A DNA stretch of 27,342 nucleotides from Avoscillospira sp045652125 (GTDB lineage: Bacteria; Bacillota; Clostridia; Oscillospirales; Oscillospiraceae): positions 1 to 27,342 of the forward strand of contig JAZRTT010000028.1 of the NCBI GenBank assembly GCA_045652125.1, written 5' to 3'. Below the pieces are notes generated by a model, which saw nothing but the letters and a program-made list of their open reading frames with translations, ran no database searches and had not been told where the DNA came from. A program made the translations under genes and the position numbers. Positions 1 to 8,812 of this stretch are shown piece after piece. Numbering within the stretch: the first letter of the stretch is position 1; every line of letters starts with the position of its first letter.

Positions 1-90
1 CAAGCAATCTACTATTTCAATAACGAACGACCAGTTCGCAAGCTGAACGGAAAACCACCAGTCCTGTTTAGAACAGAACTGGTGGCATAA
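1..90 (+). CDS. IS3-family transposase (OrfB), C-terminal fragment
   Basis: Reading from base 1 gives 29 residues and a TAA stop at 88-90; the gene continues off the left edge. The visible peptide contains NNERPVRKLNGKPP and ends FRTELVA. This is the typical C-terminus of IS3-family DDE integrases (the YNxERPQRKL...P..YR pattern after the catalytic core). The catalytic Asp and Glu residues lie outside the window, so activity cannot be judged. The family moves DNA by copy-out/paste-in through a circular intermediate. Family assignment is by motif only and the subgroup is unknown. Confidence 0.82.
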   Translation, partial: QAIYYFNNERPVRKLNGKPPVLFRTELVA

Positions 91-124
91 GGAATTTTGT
101 GTCTACTAACTATTGACTACTTCA
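91..124 (+). mobile_element. Probable right end of the IS3-family element
   Basis: After the transposase stop there is a short AT-rich stretch containing TGTCTACTAACTATTGACTA and closing in TTCA at 121-124. IS3-family ends usually lie a few tens of bases past the orfB stop and finish in CA. The exact boundary and the target duplication cannot be fixed because the left end is outside the window. Confidence 0.45.
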
Positions 125-130
125 TGCAAA

Positions 131-152
131 TGCACCCGGGGGTTTTTATATA
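131..152 (+). terminator. Possible half of an intrinsic terminator beside the IS end
   Basis: The stretch GCACCCGGGGGTTTTTATA has the form of the right arm and T-tract of an intrinsic terminator, but no matching left arm (CCCCCGGGTGC) is present between it and the IS end. The likely reading is that the element inserted into the hairpin. This is inference, because the left flank is not visible. Confidence 0.3.
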
Positions 153-160
153 CAAGACAG

Positions 161-1060
161 TTAAAAATCATCCATGACAATGGGATCCCGCGTTACCTGA
201 TCCCATGTAAATATGGCGGTCAGTTCCTTTGGGGAAAGGGACTCAGGCGTATCCAGAAGCCCTGCCAGATGGGCCAATTTGCCCAGAAGCGCCTCTGCGG
301 TGTATTTCTGCCGCAAAATACCAAGATCCAGATCCTTGTCCCGCTTACTCAGGCGTCTGCCGTCCGGGGAAAGCAGTAAGGGAACATGATAAAAAACGGG
401 GGGCTTTTTGCCGAGCAGTTCATAGAGATATAACTGCCGCGGCGTGCTGTCCAGCAGATCCATGCCCCGGACGACCTCCGTGATCCCGCCATCGGCATCG
501 TCAGCCACCACCGCAAGCTGATAGGCATAGATGCCATCGGCTCTGCGGATGATAAAATCGCCGCAGGCTTCGGCAAGGTTTTCAGAGTAAAAACCTTGCA
601 GCCCATCGGTGAATGCAAATACGCGGGCAGGGACTTTCAGGCGGTAAGCAGGGGCTTTGGTTTTTTCCCGGCGCTGTGCATCGGTCAGGTTTCGACAGGT
701 GCCGCCATAGCGGATTCTGCTATCGGAGGCATGAGGAGCAGAGGCGGCGTGCAGTTCTGTACGGGTGCAGTAGCAGGGATAAATTAGATCCTGCTGTGTC
801 AGCCGGGAGAAGATTTCTGCATACGCGTGTGTTCGCATGGACTGGGGCGGCTGCTCCCGATCCCATGTCAGACCCAGCCACAGCAGATCGTCTTTCAGTT
901 GTTCGGCATAGTCCGGACGACATCGTTCCGGATCCAGATCTTCGATCCGCAGGACCATTTCTCCGGCTTGACTTTTGGCCGAAAGCCAAGCAAGCAGGGC
1001 AGAGAACACATTGCCCAAATGCATCCGCCCCGACGGACTGGGGGCAAAACGACCGGTCAT
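161..1060 (-). CDS. gluQ: Glutamyl-queuosine tRNA(Asp) synthetase
   Basis: This 299-residue class I synthetase catalytic domain lacks an anticodon-binding domain, which separates GluQ-RS from the larger GltX. The family activates glutamate and attaches it to the queuosine base at position 34 of tRNA-Asp. The N-terminus reads RFAPSPSGRMHLGN, with the HIGH-like motif at residues 14-17. The KMSKS-like motif is RLSKR at about 236-240. A zinc-site pattern C96-x-C98 ... Y118-x3-C122 is present, as in E. coli YadB. The start has a GGGAGG ribosome binding site. It diverges from miaB, another tRNA anticodon-loop enzyme. The stop lies close to the IS3 remnant, and the gene appears intact. Confidence 0.93.
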   Translation of the reverse strand: MTGRFAPSPSGRMHLGNVFSALLAWLSAKSQAGEMVLRIEDLDPERCRPDYAEQLKDDLLWLGLTWDREQPPQSMRTHAYAEIFSRLTQQDLIYPCYCTRTELHAASAPHASDSRIRYGGTCRNLTDAQRREKTKAPAYRLKVPARVFAFTDGLQGFYSENLAEACGDFIIRRADGIYAYQLAVVADDADGGITEVVRGMDLLDSTPRQLYLYELLGKKPPVFYHVPLLLSPDGRRLSKRDKDLDLGILRQKYTAEALLGKLAHLAGLLDTPESLSPKELTAIFTWDQVTRDPIVMDDF

Positions 1061-1088
1061 GGAGACACCTCCCGTTTCTGTTTTTCTT

Positions 1089-1117
1089 AGTCTATCATGT
1101 TTCCTTTTTCAGCGCAA
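1089..1117 (-). promoter_or_regulatory. Predicted sigma-A promoter for gluQ
   Basis: Read on the minus strand: -35 TTGCGC (1112-1117), a 17-bp spacer, and an extended -10 TGA-TAGACT (hexamer 1089-1094). The hexamers are only fair matches. The spacing, the TGn extension and the position just upstream of the gluQ ribosome binding site support the call. Confidence 0.5.
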
Positions 1118-1135
1118 CTCCCGGACGGGGCGTAC

Positions 1136-1164
1136 TTGAAAATACTGCCGGGTTATGGTACAAT
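1136..1164 (+). promoter_or_regulatory. Predicted sigma-A promoter for the miaB operon
   Basis: TTGAAA (1136-1141), a 17-bp spacer, and TACAAT (1159-1164) preceded by TGG, i.e. an extended -10. Transcription should start near 1171. That is downstream of an in-frame ATG at 1155, so the ATG cannot be the start of miaB on this transcript. Confidence 0.8.
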
Positions 1165-1202
1165 ACTATATTGAAAAAATTTGTACTTTCGGAGGGTACG
1201 GA

Positions 1203-2636
1203 GTGGAAGGACGGACAAGTGTGATCCCGCAGGAACAACTGCGGCACCAACAGGAATTGTGCCGGCAGATTCGGGAATATTGGCAGGATCAGGGGGTCAC
1301 ACCCGCAGCCTATGTGGACACCTACGGCTGTCAGCAGAACGAGGCAGACAGCGAGCGGATCCGGGGCATATTGGCAGACTGCGGCTACGGTCTAACCCAT
1401 ACGGCAGAAGGTGCGGATGTCGTAGTATTCAACACCTGTGCCATTCGGGAACACGCCGAACAGCGTGTTTTCGGCAATGTCGGTGCTCTGACCCACACCA
1501 AGCGCCGCCATCCCCGGCAGAAGATCTTCCTTTGTGGATGTATGATGGGGCAGGAGCATGTGGTGAAAAAGATCAAAAGCAGCTATCCCTATGTGGATGG
1601 TGTGTTCAATCCCCATCACCTGTGGCGGTTCCCGGAACTGCTGCTTGCAGTTCTGACCACGGGCAAGCGTGTGTTTGCCGTAGAAGAAGATGCAGGAAAC
1701 ATCGCCGAGGGCATCCCTGTGGTGCGGGGAAGTGGCCTGAAAGCATGGGTCTCAGTTATGTACGGCTGCAATAATTTCTGCTCCTACTGTATCGTTCCTT
1801 ATGTCCGGGGTCGGGAGCGGAGTCGTCAGCCGGAAGATATCCTCGCCGAAGTGAAAGCGTTATTGGCCCAGGGGTATAAGGATATTACTCTTTTGGGGCA
1901 AAATGTCAATTCCTACGGGAAAGACCTGAAATTGGGCATCGATTTTGCTGACCTGATGGAGCAGATCGCACAACTGGAGGGCGATTTCTGGCTGCGGTTT
2001 ATGACCAGCCACCCCAAGGATGCCACAAAAAAACTATTTGACGTTATGGCTCGTCAGCCCAAGATCGCAAAGCAGTTCCACCTGCCCTTCCAGTCCGGCA
2101 ATGACCGGGTGCTGAAGGAAATGAACCGCAGATATACCTCCGGGCAATATTTGGAACTGGTGGATTATGGCAGAAGTGTCATGCCCGAACTGGTGCTGAC
2201 CAGTGACGTGATCGTGGGCTTTCCCGGCGAGACGGAAGAGGAATTCGAAGATACCATCAAACTTATCGAGCGGGTTCGCTACGATGCGTTGTTTACTTTT
2301 ATATACTCGCCCAGAAAGGGAACACCGGCAGCAGAAATGCCCGACCCCACCCCCAAGCAGGAGAAAAACCGCCGCTTTGACAAGCTGGTGGATACCCAGA
2401 ACCGCATTTCCGCGGAGATTCACAAAGATTACGTTGGCTGGACCCTGCGGGTATTGGTGGACGGCAAAGACGGCGAACTGCTGACCGCCCGGACCGAAGG
2501 CGGCCGTCTGGTACGTTTTGATGGGCCGGACTGCCTCATTGGACAGTTTGCTTATGTAGAGATCACCGGAAACACCACATGGAGTCTGACGGGGCAATTG
2601 CCCGCTTGTACGGACTGCCATGGCAATCCGGTGTAA
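1203..2636 (+). CDS. miaB: tRNA-2-methylthio-N6-dimethylallyladenosine synthase
   Basis: MiaB is a radical-SAM methylthiotransferase that adds a methylthio group to i6A37 of tRNAs, the base made by MiaA (also in this window). The N-terminal UPF0004 domain holds the auxiliary-cluster cysteines in TYGCQQNEADSER (C43), FNTCAIREHAEQR (C79) and FLCGCMMGQE (C113). The radical-SAM triad is YGCNNFCSYCIVPYVRGRERS (C189, C193, C196). A TRAM-like RNA-binding domain ends the protein. The chosen start is GTG at 1203, which has GGAGGG at 1191-1196 and gives 477 residues. The longer frame from ATG 1155 begins inside the promoter. This is the first gene of the mutS-mutL-miaA run. Confidence 0.95.
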   Translation: MEGRTSVIPQEQLRHQQELCRQIREYWQDQGVTPAAYVDTYGCQQNEADSERIRGILADCGYGLTHTAEGADVVVFNTCAIREHAEQRVFGNVGALTHTKRRHPRQKIFLCGCMMGQEHVVKKIKSSYPYVDGVFNPHHLWRFPELLLAVLTTGKRVFAVEEDAGNIAEGIPVVRGSGLKAWVSVMYGCNNFCSYCIVPYVRGRERSRQPEDILAEVKALLAQGYKDITLLGQNVNSYGKDLKLGIDFADLMEQIAQLEGDFWLRFMTSHPKDATKKLFDVMARQPKIAKQFHLPFQSGNDRVLKEMNRRYTSGQYLELVDYGRSVMPELVLTSDVIVGFPGETEEEFEDTIKLIERVRYDALFTFIYSPRKGTPAAEMPDPTPKQEKNRRFDKLVDTQNRISAEIHKDYVGWTLRVLVDGKDGELLTARTEGGRLVRFDGPDCLIGQFAYVEITGNTTWSLTGQLPACTDCHGNPV

Positions 2637-2664
2637 AGATCCAAAATCAGAAAGGAGTCGACCC

Positions 2665-5241
2665 ATGGCTGAACTGACGCCCATGATGCGGCAATATATG
2701 GAAATGAAAGAGCATAATCCCGGCTGCCTTCTGTTCTTTCGGTTGGGTGACTTCTATGAGATGTTTGCCGAGGATGCGAAGATCGCGTCCCGGGAACTGG
2801 ACCTTACCCTGACCACACGGGACAGGGGCAAGGAAAAGGAAGATCAAACCCCTATGTGCGGTGTGCCTTACCACTCGGCCGAGGCATACATAGCCCGGCT
2901 GGTGGCCAAGGGGTACAAGGTTGCCATCTGTGAACAGATGGAGGATCCCGCATTGGCCAAGGGGCTGGTGAAACGGGACATTGCAAGGGTGGTGACACCG
3001 GGTACAGTTACAGCCAGCTCCATGCTGGATGAGAGCCGCAACAACTACTTTGCCTCTGTGAGCATGGAGGAGGGGCAATACGGCATTTGCTTCTGCGATG
3101 TATCTACCGGTCAGTGTTCGGCTACCGTAGCGGAAAACAGCGACCGTTTGGTCGACGAGTTGTGCCGGTTCCAGCCTGCCGAGCTGCTGCTCCATGAATC
3201 TGCCGTGCAAAATCGGGACTTGAAGCAGGCATTGCAGCACCAATTGCACTGCTGCGTGGATGTGGGCGATGAAGCACAATTTGATCGGGAGACGGCAATG
3301 GAGCGGGTGCGGCAGCAGTTTGCATCGCTGCCGGAGCAGCTGCCGCCGATCGTGATCCGCGCCGTCGGTGCACTGCTTTCCGAAATGAAGAAAAATCAAA
3401 AGTCCGAGTTGAGTCACATTCGGGAACTGGACTTTTATGTGTCGGGAAAGTTCATGGATTTGGACTTTACCGCTATGCGTAATCTGGAACTGATCCAGAC
3501 CATGCGTGCCGGAGAAAAACGGGGCAGCCTGCTTTGGGTTTTGGATCATACCAAGACGGCTATGGGCAGCAGGCTTCTGCGCAGTTGGATGGAGAAACCG
3601 CTTCTGAACCCGCAGCAGATCAACAGACGGCTGGAGGCGGTGGAAGAACTGGTCGGTGCCACCGTTGCCAGAGAAGAACTGATTCTCCTTTTGAAAGAGG
3701 TCAGTGATCTGGAACGGGTGATGGGGAGAATCGTCACCGGAAGCTGCAACTGCCGGGATCTTCGGCAACTGTCCAACGGTGCGGCAAAGCTGCCGGAGAT
3801 CAAACAGGCACTTGGAGCATACAAAGCAGAGATGCTGCAGGGCCTGGTGCGGCAGTTGGATGATCTTTCCGATCTCAAAACAGAGATCGACCGGGCAATC
3901 GTGGATGACCCGCCCTTTACTGTCCGGGAAGGCGGCATGATCCGTCCCGGCTATGATAAGGAGATCGACCGGCTGCAGGATATTATGTCCGGAGGAAAGG
4001 AAATGCTCGCGGACATTGAAACCCGGGAGAAAGAGCGTACCGGGATCAAAAATCTCCGGGTGGGTTACAACCGGGTCTTTGGCTATTACATTGAGGTTGC
4101 CAAGGGGCAGGTATCCATGGTTCCGGAGGATTACATCCGCAAACAGACCCTAACCAACGGGGAACGATATATCACCCAGGAACTGAAAGAACTGGAAAAC
4201 ACCATCCTCACCGCCAAGGACCGGGTGGTGATGCTGGAATACGAAGCCTTTTTAAAATTGCTGAAGCATCTGGCGGCACAGGCCGGACGGGTACAGCAAA
4301 CGGCGGCTTCCGTGGCTGCTGCCGATGTTCTTGCCTGCTTCGCAGCCCTCGCGGTGAAGTACAATTACTGCCGCCCGGAGGTGGATCTCACCGGTCAGAT
4401 TCAAATCAAAGACGGTCGGCATCCCGTGGTGGAACAGGTGCTAAGCGGGCAGTTATTTGTTCCCAATGATACAAAACTGGGGATGGAAGGCTGCCGGGTG
4501 GCCATGATCACAGGCCCCAATATGGCGGGAAAGTCTACCTATATGCGGCAGGTGGCCCTCATTGTCCTGATGGCACAGATGGGGTGTTTTGTACCGGCAA
4601 GGGCTGCCCGCATTGGAATTGTGGATCGGCTCTTTACCCGAATCGGGGCTTCCGATGATCTTTCGGCAGGGCAATCCACCTTTATGGTGGAGATGAAGGA
4701 AGTGGCGGATATTCTCAAGCAGGCCACACCCAGAAGCCTGTTGATTCTGGACGAGATCGGCAGAGGTACCTCTACCTACGATGGTATGGCCATCGCCAGA
4801 GCGGTGCTGGAATACGCCGCAGATCGAAAACTGTTGGGTGCCAAGACGCTCTTTGCCACCCATTATCATGAACTGACCGTTCTGGAACAGGAATTGACCG
4901 ACGTGAAGAATTTCAATATCTCCGTGAAAAAGCGGGATGGAGACATGATTTTTCTGCGGAAGATCCTTCCGGGCGGAGCGGACCGCAGTTACGGCGTGGA
5001 AGTGGCCAAGTTGGCAGGATTGCCGGACAAGGTAGTCACCAGAGCCAGAACCATCTTAAAGGAGCTGGAAAACGGTGCCCCTGCCCCATCGACACCGGCT
5101 CCGCAGGCGGAGGACCAGATGTCCATGATGGATATGGATGCCGCCCGGATTCGGGATAAGCTGTCGAAGCTCTCCGTAGAGACGCTGACACCCATTGAAG
5201 CCATGAACGTGCTGTATCAGTTAAAACAAATGCTTTCGTGA
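2665..5241 (+). CDS. mutS: DNA mismatch repair protein MutS
   Basis: This 858-residue protein has the usual MutS length. The mismatch-reading wedge is F30-Y-E32 in GDFYEMF. The ATPase has Walker A GPNMAGKST at about 617-625 and Walker B LDEIGRGTST with D696. The C-terminal tail contains QMSMM, which resembles the Q-x-S-[LM]-[FM] sliding-clamp-binding motif; that is inference. MutS finds base mismatches and small loops after replication and recruits MutL. The start is ATG 2665 with AAAGGAG at 2651-2657, 28 bp after the miaB stop, so the two genes are probably co-transcribed. An in-frame ATG at 2620 lies inside miaB and was not used. Confidence 0.97.
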   Translation: MAELTPMMRQYMEMKEHNPGCLLFFRLGDFYEMFAEDAKIASRELDLTLTTRDRGKEKEDQTPMCGVPYHSAEAYIARLVAKGYKVAICEQMEDPALAKGLVKRDIARVVTPGTVTASSMLDESRNNYFASVSMEEGQYGICFCDVSTGQCSATVAENSDRLVDELCRFQPAELLLHESAVQNRDLKQALQHQLHCCVDVGDEAQFDRETAMERVRQQFASLPEQLPPIVIRAVGALLSEMKKNQKSELSHIRELDFYVSGKFMDLDFTAMRNLELIQTMRAGEKRGSLLWVLDHTKTAMGSRLLRSWMEKPLLNPQQINRRLEAVEELVGATVAREELILLLKEVSDLERVMGRIVTGSCNCRDLRQLSNGAAKLPEIKQALGAYKAEMLQGLVRQLDDLSDLKTEIDRAIVDDPPFTVREGGMIRPGYDKEIDRLQDIMSGGKEMLADIETREKERTGIKNLRVGYNRVFGYYIEVAKGQVSMVPEDYIRKQTLTNGERYITQELKELENTILTAKDRVVMLEYEAFLKLLKHLAAQAGRVQQTAASVAAADVLACFAALAVKYNYCRPEVDLTGQIQIKDGRHPVVEQVLSGQLFVPNDTKLGMEGCRVAMITGPNMAGKSTYMRQVALIVLMAQMGCFVPARAARIGIVDRLFTRIGASDDLSAGQSTFMVEMKEVADILKQATPRSLLILDEIGRGTSTYDGMAIARAVLEYAADRKLLGAKTLFATHYHELTVLEQELTDVKNFNISVKKRDGDMIFLRKILPGGADRSYGVEVAKLAGLPDKVVTRARTILKELENGAPAPSTPAPQAEDQMSMMDMDAARIRDKLSKLSVETLTPIEAMNVLYQLKQMLS

Positions 5242-5268
5242 TTTTCCGTCCGACAGAAGGGGGTTTCC

Positions 5269-5967
5269 ATGGCAAATAGCAAGTCTTTTTCTCCGGAGCT
5301 GTCCAGAGCCGAACAGACGGCAGGGCTGTGTTTTCTGCCGTTCTATGTGGTTTTGCTGCCGCTCGGTATAAAACATTTGAGCCGGCTTCTGAGCCTGAAC
5401 CTCACGGATCTGCAAATCAATATCTGCTGGTTTGTTCTCAATTTCCTTGTTGTCTGGATCATTTTCCACAATTTTCTTCTGCGGAGCTTTCGGAATATCC
5501 GCTTCTGGGAATTTGTGCAGGCGTTGATTTTGGGCGCTGCCTTGTATTATGCGGGCAATCTGCTCTTTGGTCTGCTGGTGGAGTGGCTGGGCGTGGACAT
5601 CGGAAGGTTCAACGATGAGACCCTTGTGGCACTTGCGGCGGAAAACCGGACTGTGATGATCCTGTGCGTCGTGATTCTGGCCCCCATGGTGGAGGAAACT
5701 CTGGTTCGGGGACTGATTTTCGGCAGCATCCGAAAAAAGAACCGTATCGCTGCCTATGTGATTTCCATCGCACTTTTTGCGGCGATTCATGTGTGGCAGT
5801 ATATTCCGGTCGAAGGTATCGGCTCTGTGGCATTGGCAGCCTTGCCGTATCTGCCTGCCGGAATTGCACTGGCATGGACCCATGAAAAAGCAAACACCGT
5901 ATGGGCACCGATTGTCCTGCACGGAGTGATCAATGCTGCTGCTTTCGGCATTATGACGATTTGGTGA
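5269..5967 (+). CDS. CPBP-family intramembrane metalloprotease (CAAX protease-like)
   Basis: This 232-residue polytopic membrane protein lies between mutS and mutL. It shows the CPBP/Abi signature: EETLVRG (E142, E143, R147), a second-motif His in AAIHVW (H174), and HGVIN (H218, N222). Hydrophobic segments occur at about 20-45, 50-72, 84-106, 128-142, 163-177 and 185-204. The family includes the eukaryotic Rce1 CAAX protease and bacterial proteins tied to bacteriocin immunity or maturation. The substrate here is unknown. The start has AGAAGGGGG upstream. The gap to mutS is 27 bp and to mutL 17 bp, so it should be co-transcribed with mismatch repair. All motif residues are present, so it is probably active. 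Confidence 0.88.
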   Translation: MANSKSFSPELSRAEQTAGLCFLPFYVVLLPLGIKHLSRLLSLNLTDLQINICWFVLNFLVVWIIFHNFLLRSFRNIRFWEFVQALILGAALYYAGNLLFGLLVEWLGVDIGRFNDETLVALAAENRTVMILCVVILAPMVEETLVRGLIFGSIRKKNRIAAYVISIALFAAIHVWQYIPVEGIGSVALAALPYLPAGIALAWTHEKANTVWAPIVLHGVINAAAFGIMTIW

Positions 5968-5984
5968 CGGAAGGAGGGAGACTC

Positions 5985-7847
5985 TTGGCTAAAATCAATG
6001 TTCTTGACCGCCATGTAGCAGATCTCATTGCCGCAGGTGAAGTGGTGGAGCGTCCTGCTTCCGTTGTAAAAGAACTGGTGGAAAATGCAGTGGATGCCGG
6101 TGCCAAACAGGTGACGGTAGAGATTCAAAACGGAGGCATGACATATCTGCGGGTTACGGACAACGGCAGCGGAATTCCTGCCGAGGATGCGGAAACGGCG
6201 TTTCTGCGCCATGCCACCAGCAAACTCCGCACCAAGGAAGATCTGGGCGCCATCGGCACATTGGGCTTTCGGGGAGAAGCGCTGGCTGCCATTGCCGCCG
6301 TGTCCAGAATCGATCTTTTGACCAAGACTTCCGATGGGGAGGGTGTGAGCCTTCATCTGGAGGCCGGCAAGGTTCTGGAGCGCAGTCCGGCGGGCTGCCC
6401 CGACGGAACAACCATCGTGGTGCGGGATCTGTTTTATAATACCCCGGCACGGATGAAATTCATGAAACGAGATTCGGTGGAATCTTCTCAGGTGGTGGGA
6501 GTGCTGCAGAGGCAGGCTTTGGCACATCCGGAGGTTGCGTTCCGCTTGGTCAAAGACGGTGAAAGCGTTCTGCAGACTGCCGGAAATGGGGACCTGCACG
6601 GTACGGTTTATCAGGTATTCGGCCGCCAGTTGGCCGTGGATATGCTGCCGGTGAAAAGCCGGTGGGAGACCCTTTCTATTTCGGGCTATGTGACCAAGCC
6701 CACCGCCACCCGGGGAAACCGAAATTATCAGCAGTTTTTTGTTAACGGCCGCCCGGTGAGATCCCGCCTCATGACATCGGCCCTGGAAGAAGCCTATGAA
6801 AACCGCCTGATGTCCGGCCGGTTCCCCAGCTGTGTGCTGTGTCTGGAACTGCCGACAAACATGGTGGATGTGAATGTCCATCCGGCCAAAACCGAAGTGA
6901 AATTTGCCAATGAACGGGCCATCTTTGACGGGGTACGGTTTGCTGTCCTGTCTGCCCTCAATAAACATCCCGGTCGGCCGGAGATGCAGTTAAAAGGGAC
7001 GAAACCTGTCTCCCCATCAAAACAGGAGACGTTTCGTACCATGAATACGGAACAGTTTAAGGCGTTTGCCCAAGCGGTGGAAAAGAAACAGTCGCACGAT
7101 GTGGCACCGCAGGTGACAAAAGCATTTGCACCGCAGCCGGCGGTTCATCAGCCGGTGCTGACTCCGGCAGCGATGCCCAAAGCGCCGGTCTTTCAGACGG
7201 CGAAGGTTTATGCACCGAAACCCGAACCTGCGGCTGCGGAAGAAACGCCGCCGCAGACACAAATGGAGCTGCCGGAGGAGATTCCGTATCGGGTAGTGGG
7301 CGAGGTGCTGGATACCTATATTATCCTCCAGCAAGGGGAGGATGTCCTGTTTTTGGACAAGCACGCCGCCCATGAGCGGATCCTGTTTGAAAACATGAAA
7401 AAAGAAAATGCCCCCATTATGGCCCAGCGGCTGCTGACGCCCATAACAGCCAGCGTTACCGCCGAGGAGAAAGCGATACTGCTGGGGGAACTTTCCCTGC
7501 TGGAGCAGTTTGGTTATGAAGTGGAGGACTTTGGCGATGATGTGCTGCTGATTCGGCAGATTCCTGCCGATCTGGAGGAAACACAAGCAGAAAGCACGCT
7601 GGAGGAACTGGCTGAGGCATTGCTGCAGGGCGGCACCAAAGACCCTTCTGCTCTGCGGGATGAGATGCTCCACACCATCGCTTGCAAAGCAGCCATCAAG
7701 GCCGGCTGGCATACGGAAGAAAAAGAGCGGGATGCCTTGGTGAAACAGGTTATGACCCGGGACGATATTCGCTACTGCCCCCACGGCAGACCGGTTATAA
7801 CCACATTGACGAAAAAACAATTGGAAAAGCAGTTTAAGAGAAGTTGA
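5985..7847 (+). CDS. mutL: DNA mismatch repair protein MutL with endonuclease motif
   Basis: This 620-residue protein has an N-terminal GHKL ATPase: E30 and N34 in KELVENAVDAG, D59 in TDNGSGIP, and TLGFRGEAL at about 92-100. A P/A/Q-rich linker (roughly 340-440) follows. The C-terminal domain carries DKHAAHERILFE (D458-E469), matching the DQHAxxExxxxE motif of nicking MutL proteins. It also has Cys567 in the ACKAA motif and Cys598 in CPHGRP, the metal-site elements. Organisms with this type lack MutH and let MutL cut the new strand. The start is TTG 5985, supported by AAGGAGG at 5971-5977 and by the conserved AKINVLD N-terminus; no ATG fits. Confidence 0.96.
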   Translation: MAKINVLDRHVADLIAAGEVVERPASVVKELVENAVDAGAKQVTVEIQNGGMTYLRVTDNGSGIPAEDAETAFLRHATSKLRTKEDLGAIGTLGFRGEALAAIAAVSRIDLLTKTSDGEGVSLHLEAGKVLERSPAGCPDGTTIVVRDLFYNTPARMKFMKRDSVESSQVVGVLQRQALAHPEVAFRLVKDGESVLQTAGNGDLHGTVYQVFGRQLAVDMLPVKSRWETLSISGYVTKPTATRGNRNYQQFFVNGRPVRSRLMTSALEEAYENRLMSGRFPSCVLCLELPTNMVDVNVHPAKTEVKFANERAIFDGVRFAVLSALNKHPGRPEMQLKGTKPVSPSKQETFRTMNTEQFKAFAQAVEKKQSHDVAPQVTKAFAPQPAVHQPVLTPAAMPKAPVFQTAKVYAPKPEPAAAEETPPQTQMELPEEIPYRVVGEVLDTYIILQQGEDVLFLDKHAAHERILFENMKKENAPIMAQRLLTPITASVTAEEKAILLGELSLLEQFGYEVEDFGDDVLLIRQIPADLEETQAESTLEELAEALLQGGTKDPSALRDEMLHTIACKAAIKAGWHTEEKERDALVKQVMTRDDIRYCPHGRPVITTLTKKQLEKQFKRS

Positions 7848-7852
7848 AATTT

Positions 7853-8800
7853 ATGGATAAGATCATCTGTGTGGTTGGCCCCACAGCCTCCGGAAAGACC
7901 CAACTGGCGGTGGAATTGGCAAAAAAATATAACGGAGAAGTCCTGTCCTGTGATTCCATGCAGCTGTACCGCTCCATGAATATTGGAACGGCCAAGCCAA
8001 CGCAGGAGGAAATGCAGGGGATCCCCCACCATATGATGGACATTCTGGATCCTGCCGAGAATTTTTCCGTAAACCGTTATGTGGAGATGGCAGAGCCCAT
8101 CTTGCAGGATATTCTGGCCCGGGGCAAAGCCTGTATCGTCTGCGGCGGTACGGGACTGTATGTGGATCATCTGATAGCAGGACGAAAGTTTCCTGTCTGC
8201 CCGGAAACGGGACGTCGGCAGGAATTGGAGGCATTGGCGGCGGAAAAAGGCATTGAAGCCGTGATCGCCTTGCTTCGGGAGTTTGACCCGGACAGCGCAC
8301 AGACCCTTCATCCCGGCAACAAACGCAGAATCATCCGTGCCGCGGAGGTCTATCTGGAAACAGGAAAGACCATTACACAGCATAATCGGGAATCGCAGGC
8401 GATTCCCCCAAAGTATGAGCCATTGTGGATCGGATTGGATTTTGTGGATCGGGCAGACCTTTACAGCCGCATTGACCTGCGGGTAGAACAAATGCTGGAA
8501 CAGGGGCTTTTGTCCGAGATACAATGGCTGCTTGACCGCGGAATTTCTGCATCTGCCACCAGTTTGCAGGCCATTGGATACAAGGAGCCGATGGCTGCCC
8601 TGCGGGGAGAGATGACCATGGAGGAAGCGGTGGAAAAAATCAAGCAGGAAAGCCGCCGGTATGCCAAGCGGCAGCTGACATGGTTTCGACGCAATCCCCG
8701 GATCCACTGGATCTTCCGGGAGAAAGAAACAGAGTTTTCTGTTGTTTGGGAAAAAGCATTGGCTTTGGTATCTTTCTTCGACGGCATTTTTGCCCCTTGA
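7853..8800 (+). CDS. miaA: tRNA dimethylallyltransferase
   Basis: MiaA transfers the dimethylallyl group to A37 of tRNAs reading UNN codons, making the substrate of MiaB. The P-loop GPTASGKT lies near the N-terminus, followed by CDSMQLYRSMNIGTAKP and GGTGLYVDHL, all typical of the family. The length of about 315 residues is normal. Two starts are possible: TTG 7844, overlapping the mutL stop by 4 bp, or ATG 7853. I chose the ATG because the purine-rich AAGAGAAG (7836-7843) is better spaced for it. mutL-miaA-hfq is a widely conserved order. Confidence 0.95.
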   Translation: MDKIICVVGPTASGKTQLAVELAKKYNGEVLSCDSMQLYRSMNIGTAKPTQEEMQGIPHHMMDILDPAENFSVNRYVEMAEPILQDILARGKACIVCGGTGLYVDHLIAGRKFPVCPETGRRQELEALAAEKGIEAVIALLREFDPDSAQTLHPGNKRRIIRAAEVYLETGKTITQHNRESQAIPPKYEPLWIGLDFVDRADLYSRIDLRVEQMLEQGLLSEIQWLLDRGISASATSLQAIGYKEPMAALRGEMTMEEAVEKIKQESRRYAKRQLTWFRRNPRIHWIFREKETEFSVVWEKALALVSFFDGIFAP

Positions 8801-8812
8801 CCATGTAACATA

